NCBI GenBank assembly: GCA_027627225.1
Contig: CM051024.1
Location: 79,614,704-79,678,703, forward strand
Length of the DNA stretch: 64,000 bases
Direction of reading: 5' to 3'
Source: Congeria kusceri
Lineage: Eukaryota; Mollusca; Bivalvia; Myida; Dreissenidae
Of this stretch, positions 60,062 through 64,000 are shown piece by piece. How positions within the stretch are numbered: position 1 is the first letter of the stretch; each line of letters begins with the position of its first letter. Both the position numbers and the translations under genes were made by a program. Below the pieces are notes generated by a model, which saw only the letters and a program-made list of their open reading frames with translations, ran no database searches and was not told the DNA's origin.

Positions 60062-60300
60062 GTGGTTACTTCCCCATCGGTACTTTTCTCAGTTACCACT
60101 GCCACCACTGCCACCACGAGTGAAAAACTTGCAGATTTGGAAGTTTTCAGGGGAGACGATTATGAGGAAATTAAAGATTTATTTTTTTACAAAATTTTAA
60201 TTTTATCATTATTACTTTATAACAATGACACAGACATGTTGAATTATTGGTCCAGGTATATATATAACGAGTTAAAATGAAAAAAAAAAAAAAAAAAAAG
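60062..60300 (+). other. Short ORF ending beside a 20-A tract
   Basis: A frame starting near 60062 includes ATTATTSEKLADLEVFRGDD then YEEIKDLFFYK and ends at a TAA at about 60280, directly followed by an A run of about 20. This could be the 3' end of a retroposed transcript, but the frame is unrecognised and the A run could be chance. No target duplication was identified. Confidence 0.3.
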
Positions 60301-60416
60301 TTAACATAACAATATGAGAATTTTACTTTGTCAATGTTTTATCATGTGCTTGTCCACGATTTTATTTCGCGCCAAGTGTTTGCCTATGGTCACGTGGAAC
60401 TTCGTGCCGGCAGGGA

Positions 60417-60938
60417 TTAAAACCATCTATGCTGTACGGAATCCGGTTAGTACCATATGAAATATCGTGCCTTTTACGGCAAGGGCGAGAGAGGAGAATT
60501 GCGCGAAACACGAAGCGAGACACGATATTCCCGCGAGACACGAAGCGAGGCACGATATTGTAACACGAGATCTCGCACTGTCGCAGTATCCCATATCACG
60601 AAATCTCGCGGCAAAATATCGTGTCTCGCTGCGTGTTTCGCGCAATTCTCGTGTCTCGCTTCGTGTCTCGTGACAACTCGAAAGTTTGACAGAGAGACAG
60701 CCCGTTACTTCTACAGCAACAGGATTTTCATGAAAATAAACAATAAGCATAAATAAAACATAGTCATCATTACAATTCAAACAGAAACAATTATCAAAAC
60801 GAGTAGAAATAGCCATAAAGCAGCAATTTCCTTCAAGCGAATATGCGGACTTATGGACAAAGAGGCTGACAAACAGACAGACAACAGACAGACAGACAGA
60901 CAGACAGACATACATTCAGACAGACAGACAGACAGACA

Positions 60939-60973
<35 letters not shown>

Positions 60974-61665
60974 AGGCAGGCAGAAAAACAGACAGACAGA
61001 CAGAGAGACAGTGGGCCGTATTGGACTGGCCGTCTTGGTCTGGGCCTTCAACAACTTGGGCCATACTGACCCGCATTCATTCGTTAGGGAAAAGAGTGTT
61101 TCTCTGCTTTGCTTCCCTGCTTTCAAACCGCGAGACTCGGTATTCGGGAGATATTTGAACGATACAATATCGAGTCTCGCTTCGTGTGTCGCCGGATTCT
61201 CGCGTCTCACTTCGTGTCTCGTGTATCGTGGTTTGAAAATCTACCGCGAGACTCGAAATTCGGGCGATATTTGAACGATATAATATCGTGCCTCGCTTCG
61301 CGTCTCGCCTGAATATCGTTTATCGCTTCGTGTCTCGCTTCGCATCTCGTGTCTCGACCTTCGAACGCGAGGACCGAGAATTGCGCGATACACGAAGCGA
61401 GGTACGATATTTTACCGCAAGACACGAAGCGAGACACGAGAATTGCGCGAAACACGCAGCGAGACACGATATTTTGTCGCGAGATTCTGTGGTATGGGAT
61501 AGTGCGGCAGTGCGAGATCTCGTGTTACAATATCGTGCCTCGCTTCGTGTCTCGCGAGAATATCGTGTCTCGCTTCGTGTTTCGCGCAATTCTCGTGTCT
61601 CGCACTTGTCGTAAAAGGCACGATATTTCATATGGCACTAACCTAATTCCGTAATGCTGGGACAC
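60417..61665. mobile_element. Fold-back element built from CGAGACACGAAG repeats
   Basis: 60440-60680 is the reverse complement of about 61415-61650 at high identity. The arms start with GGTTAGTACCATATGAAATA / GGTTAGTGCCATATGAAATA and continue through TCGTGCCTTTTACG. Both arms, and the inner 61128-61400, are packed with GCGAGACACGAAGCGAGACA in both directions, giving CpG density far above the surrounding DNA. Two ~115-bp direct repeats (CCGCGAGACTCG at 61128 and 61242) lie inside. Low-complexity ORFs rich in R, S and F run through every frame and are not genes. No transposase is present. Confidence 0.85.
60868..61012 (+). repeat. (CAGA)n/(GGCA)n microsatellite inside the fold-back element
   Basis: CAGACAGACAGA runs flank a GGCAGGCAGGCA run, followed by CAGACAGACAGAGAGACA. 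It occupies the loop of the inverted repeat. Confidence 0.95.
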
Positions 61666-63885
61666 AGTTGAATCTCTCTGCGTAGGTTGACGAAAATGTA
61701 CCTTACAATCAGCAGAGTAGAAACAGATAATAAATGGGTTAAATATATAGAATAAAGGTAATAATAGGCATAAATATAAATAGGTATCTATATTTTCAAT
61801 TATACTACGTTTCAATACGCTCACGGACATTGACTGAGTAAACAATGTAAACATTCGCATGGAATTGAGGTTCCAAACCACTACAAAAACCGAGGCGATA
61901 TCAACCAGATCGCAACACTATCGATGTCTCCACCAGGGAAAGCAACCCCCATAATTCTGTTTTGTGTATTGACAGATGTATGCTCCTTTTAACTCATAAA
62001 TCAAGTCCAGTACGTTGAAAGGTATTTTATTGAAACTTAAAATACTTCTTTACTATCGACGTCTTCACACATCATTCTGTTTACATTGTTAATAAAACAA
62101 CATTCGGGGGCATACATGTATGTTAAATTATAGTGACAGCACTTGCTATTTCTGTATGCATTTATTAATATAATTTATTAATGTAATTTAAAGAATTTAG
62201 CATACATACGCGACATATTTTCGGAGTTGGAAGGTGCCATGGTAATGGTCACTTGTAATAAATTGCAAAAGTTTTTGCATTCAATAGACGTTTCCAAAAT
62301 GTCAACGGAACTTACGTGTGGCATCTATTATTTTTACTTGGTAATCATGAGATTAGCTGCTAACTAAGTTTACACAGTTATCGCATTACGAAGCAAAACT
62401 AGGGGAAAAGTCCAATAATAATAATGTGGGAACTTATATTGTAATAATAATAGGAATACTATTTACGTATTTTGTAATGAAGACATTTGCTGTAAGATGC
62501 CATTTTCTTGTCAAAGCTTGATAAATAATTCTCATTTACTGATGATATAATAACATTCTTTTATTCTTGCTTGCAGAACTCCATTGTTAGTTATTTTTAT
62601 AAATGGACCATAGTTATGTGGGGCCCCCATGAGAGTGATATGCAAAACTAGTGTTTTGACTATTTTGATTTTCTAAAAAAATAGGCATTTAAAAATAGCA
62701 TTGTTATCAACTATGTTTAAGTAATTTGCTAAGTTATTTACGTGAATGTTTATGTTCACACATATATATATGGGTTAATAACAATGCAATTTTGCGTTCC
62801 TTTTTGCCACACAACCCAGCGAGGAAAAAATTCGTTCCTAAACATTTAACTGATACGTTCCTTAGCTTAAAATGACCTTGTAAAAAATTCAAAATCATGT
62901 ACACTTAATGTTGAGTTTGACTTCTTTTACATTTAAATTTATGAATATGTGCAACATAAGTATTATTTTTAAAGTCGTTGATAAGCTTTAGCGAAGTTAA
63001 ATGCACACGTTATGTAAATATGACAGTTTCAAAGAGTCTTGTATTAGGTATTTAAATCAACGCTTTGAGTCGCAGTCCATAGAATATAATTTAAAATACA
63101 TCTTAAATTGACATAAGTTCGAATGAACGTTAACGACGTTTACTCGAATGAAAATTGTTTATTAACAAAGAGCATTCTATAATATATACGCTCGAAAACT
63201 TTGTTACGAACTGAATACACACTAATGTGCATGCTTATTTACTCCAGTGGCATCACCAGCTATAGCATACAGAAACTATACGATAAAAAATTACGAAAAC
63301 TTTATTGATTTATCGATTTCAATGAAGTGTTTTGTATTTTGATCGGTAAGATGTCCAGTACAAACGATTTCTGTTTTATTTTTATTACATATTTTTCTGG
63401 ACTGCGGCTTTATGCACTTACTGAGAAATACTGAGAAAACGGTCACTCCTTTAAGAATATTAAATGACAAACATCGAACATGATTAAAGGGACATATTCA
63501 CTGATTTTCGAATGTTTTAGAAATTTCAAAACATATCATAACTACAAATAATAAACATCTGGATTAACGTATTCTCTGTCGAAAAAGCATCAAAAGAAGA
63601 AAAATGTATGCCTACTCAGGACCAAAGTATGCCCATTAGGCCAAAGCTGCTTGTTTGCCTTAACGCTATGTTAGTGATACACGCTATTTACAAGACGAAA
63701 AGCGTTAGACAAAGATTCATTGTTTATAATTGATATTTAATCATAAAAGATACAATCTGAATATATTCCTACCACAATTGTCATTTTGCTCCTTTATATA
63801 AGTCATCTAAACATAACAAAGAGCTCATTTATTTGAGGACGTCCTGTTAATGACACTTTTGATTTAGTTTTGCCTAAGAAACGTG
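61666..63885. other. AT-rich stretch, no gene recognised
   Basis: A relic of the 170-bp family is at about 61920-62060 (AATTCTGTTTTGTGTATTGA then CAGATGTATGCTCC). At 62578-62650 a good acceptor (TTCTTGCTTGCAG) precedes a short open frame ending in TAG, a weak terminal-exon candidate. GATTAAAGGGACATATTCAC at about 63482 resembles a MITE end. Nothing else is supported. Confidence 0.4.
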
Positions 63886-64000
63886 TCATGGCCCATTACT
63901 ATAATTTAAAACGTGCTCGCCACTTTGAAAAATATAGTAGAGCTTAAGCAATATGATAAACGCGTTAAAGGTGGAATGTGTGTGGTACGTTCACTGGTGT
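63886..64000. repeat. Terminal direct repeat, copy 2 (same as 1-115)
   Basis: Identical by eye to bases 1-115, ending exactly at the last base of the window. Joining at this repeat gives a 63,885-bp closed sequence. Confidence 0.95.

Noticed and set aside
60427..61881. Many overlapping 60-160 residue ORFs rich in Arg, Ser, Cys and Phe
   Set aside because: They come from the CGAGACACGAAG and CAGA/GGCA repeats, which lack stops in most frames.

Overview
This window looks like AT-rich nuclear DNA of an invertebrate animal, most likely a bivalve or related mollusc. The basis is the gene types (a DUF1647-like secretory-type gene, CR1/L2-type LINE, hAT, Tc1 and Harbinger transposons), small exons with consensus GT..AG splice sites, abundant microsatellites, and several degenerate dispersed repeats of the kind I associate with bivalve genomes. 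Nothing is prokaryotic: there are no operons, ribosome binding sites or dense ORFs. Almost all of the DNA is mobile-element, satellite or intronic sequence.

Ends: bases 1-115 recur exactly at 63886-64000, so the sequence closes on itself with a period of 63,885 bp. It is either a circular contig or molecule read slightly past its origin, or one unit of a long tandem duplication.

Layout. 1-3000: AT-rich, with a 126-bp tandem repeat (1647-2030). 3027-7830: a decayed two-gene Harbinger element, with the C-terminal exon of a HARBI1-like transposase (+) converging on a six-exon Myb/SANT (NAIF1-like) gene (-) that has one stop and one 1-nt deletion. 7973-11425: a dead CR1/L2-like LINE with a 2A-like NPGP motif, EN and RT. 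12471-14039: an internally deleted hAT derivative. 14255-17060: MITEs. 18355-24780: a roughly 6.4-kb satellite of ~706-bp units in two opposed arms, built on the palindrome GTTCCTTATTC/GAATAAGGAAC. 26809-29320: more MITEs. 29458-33725: the long hAT element, sharing ends with the 12.5-kb copy, with a zinc-finger/hAT transposase pseudogene on the minus strand. 33726-41458: a four-exon Tc1-like transposase pseudogene directly abutting the hAT end, its introns filled by other repeats. 43465-44410: an unidentified ORF with a 54-bp coding repeat. 45160-48030: degenerate dispersed repeats. 48400-49140: trinucleotide microsatellites. 52626-56018: the one ordinary host-type gene, DUF1647-like, with intact exons and matching phases. 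57150-58230: ~170-bp tandem repeats. 60417-61665: a fold-back element of CGAGACACGAAG repeats with ~230-bp inverted arms.

The transposase genes form three independent decayed systems, each with inferred introns. The most unusual structures are the self-closing ends, the opposed satellite arms, the fold-back element, and the intron-rich Tc1 gene. All calls come from reading the sequence by eye; no database search was run.
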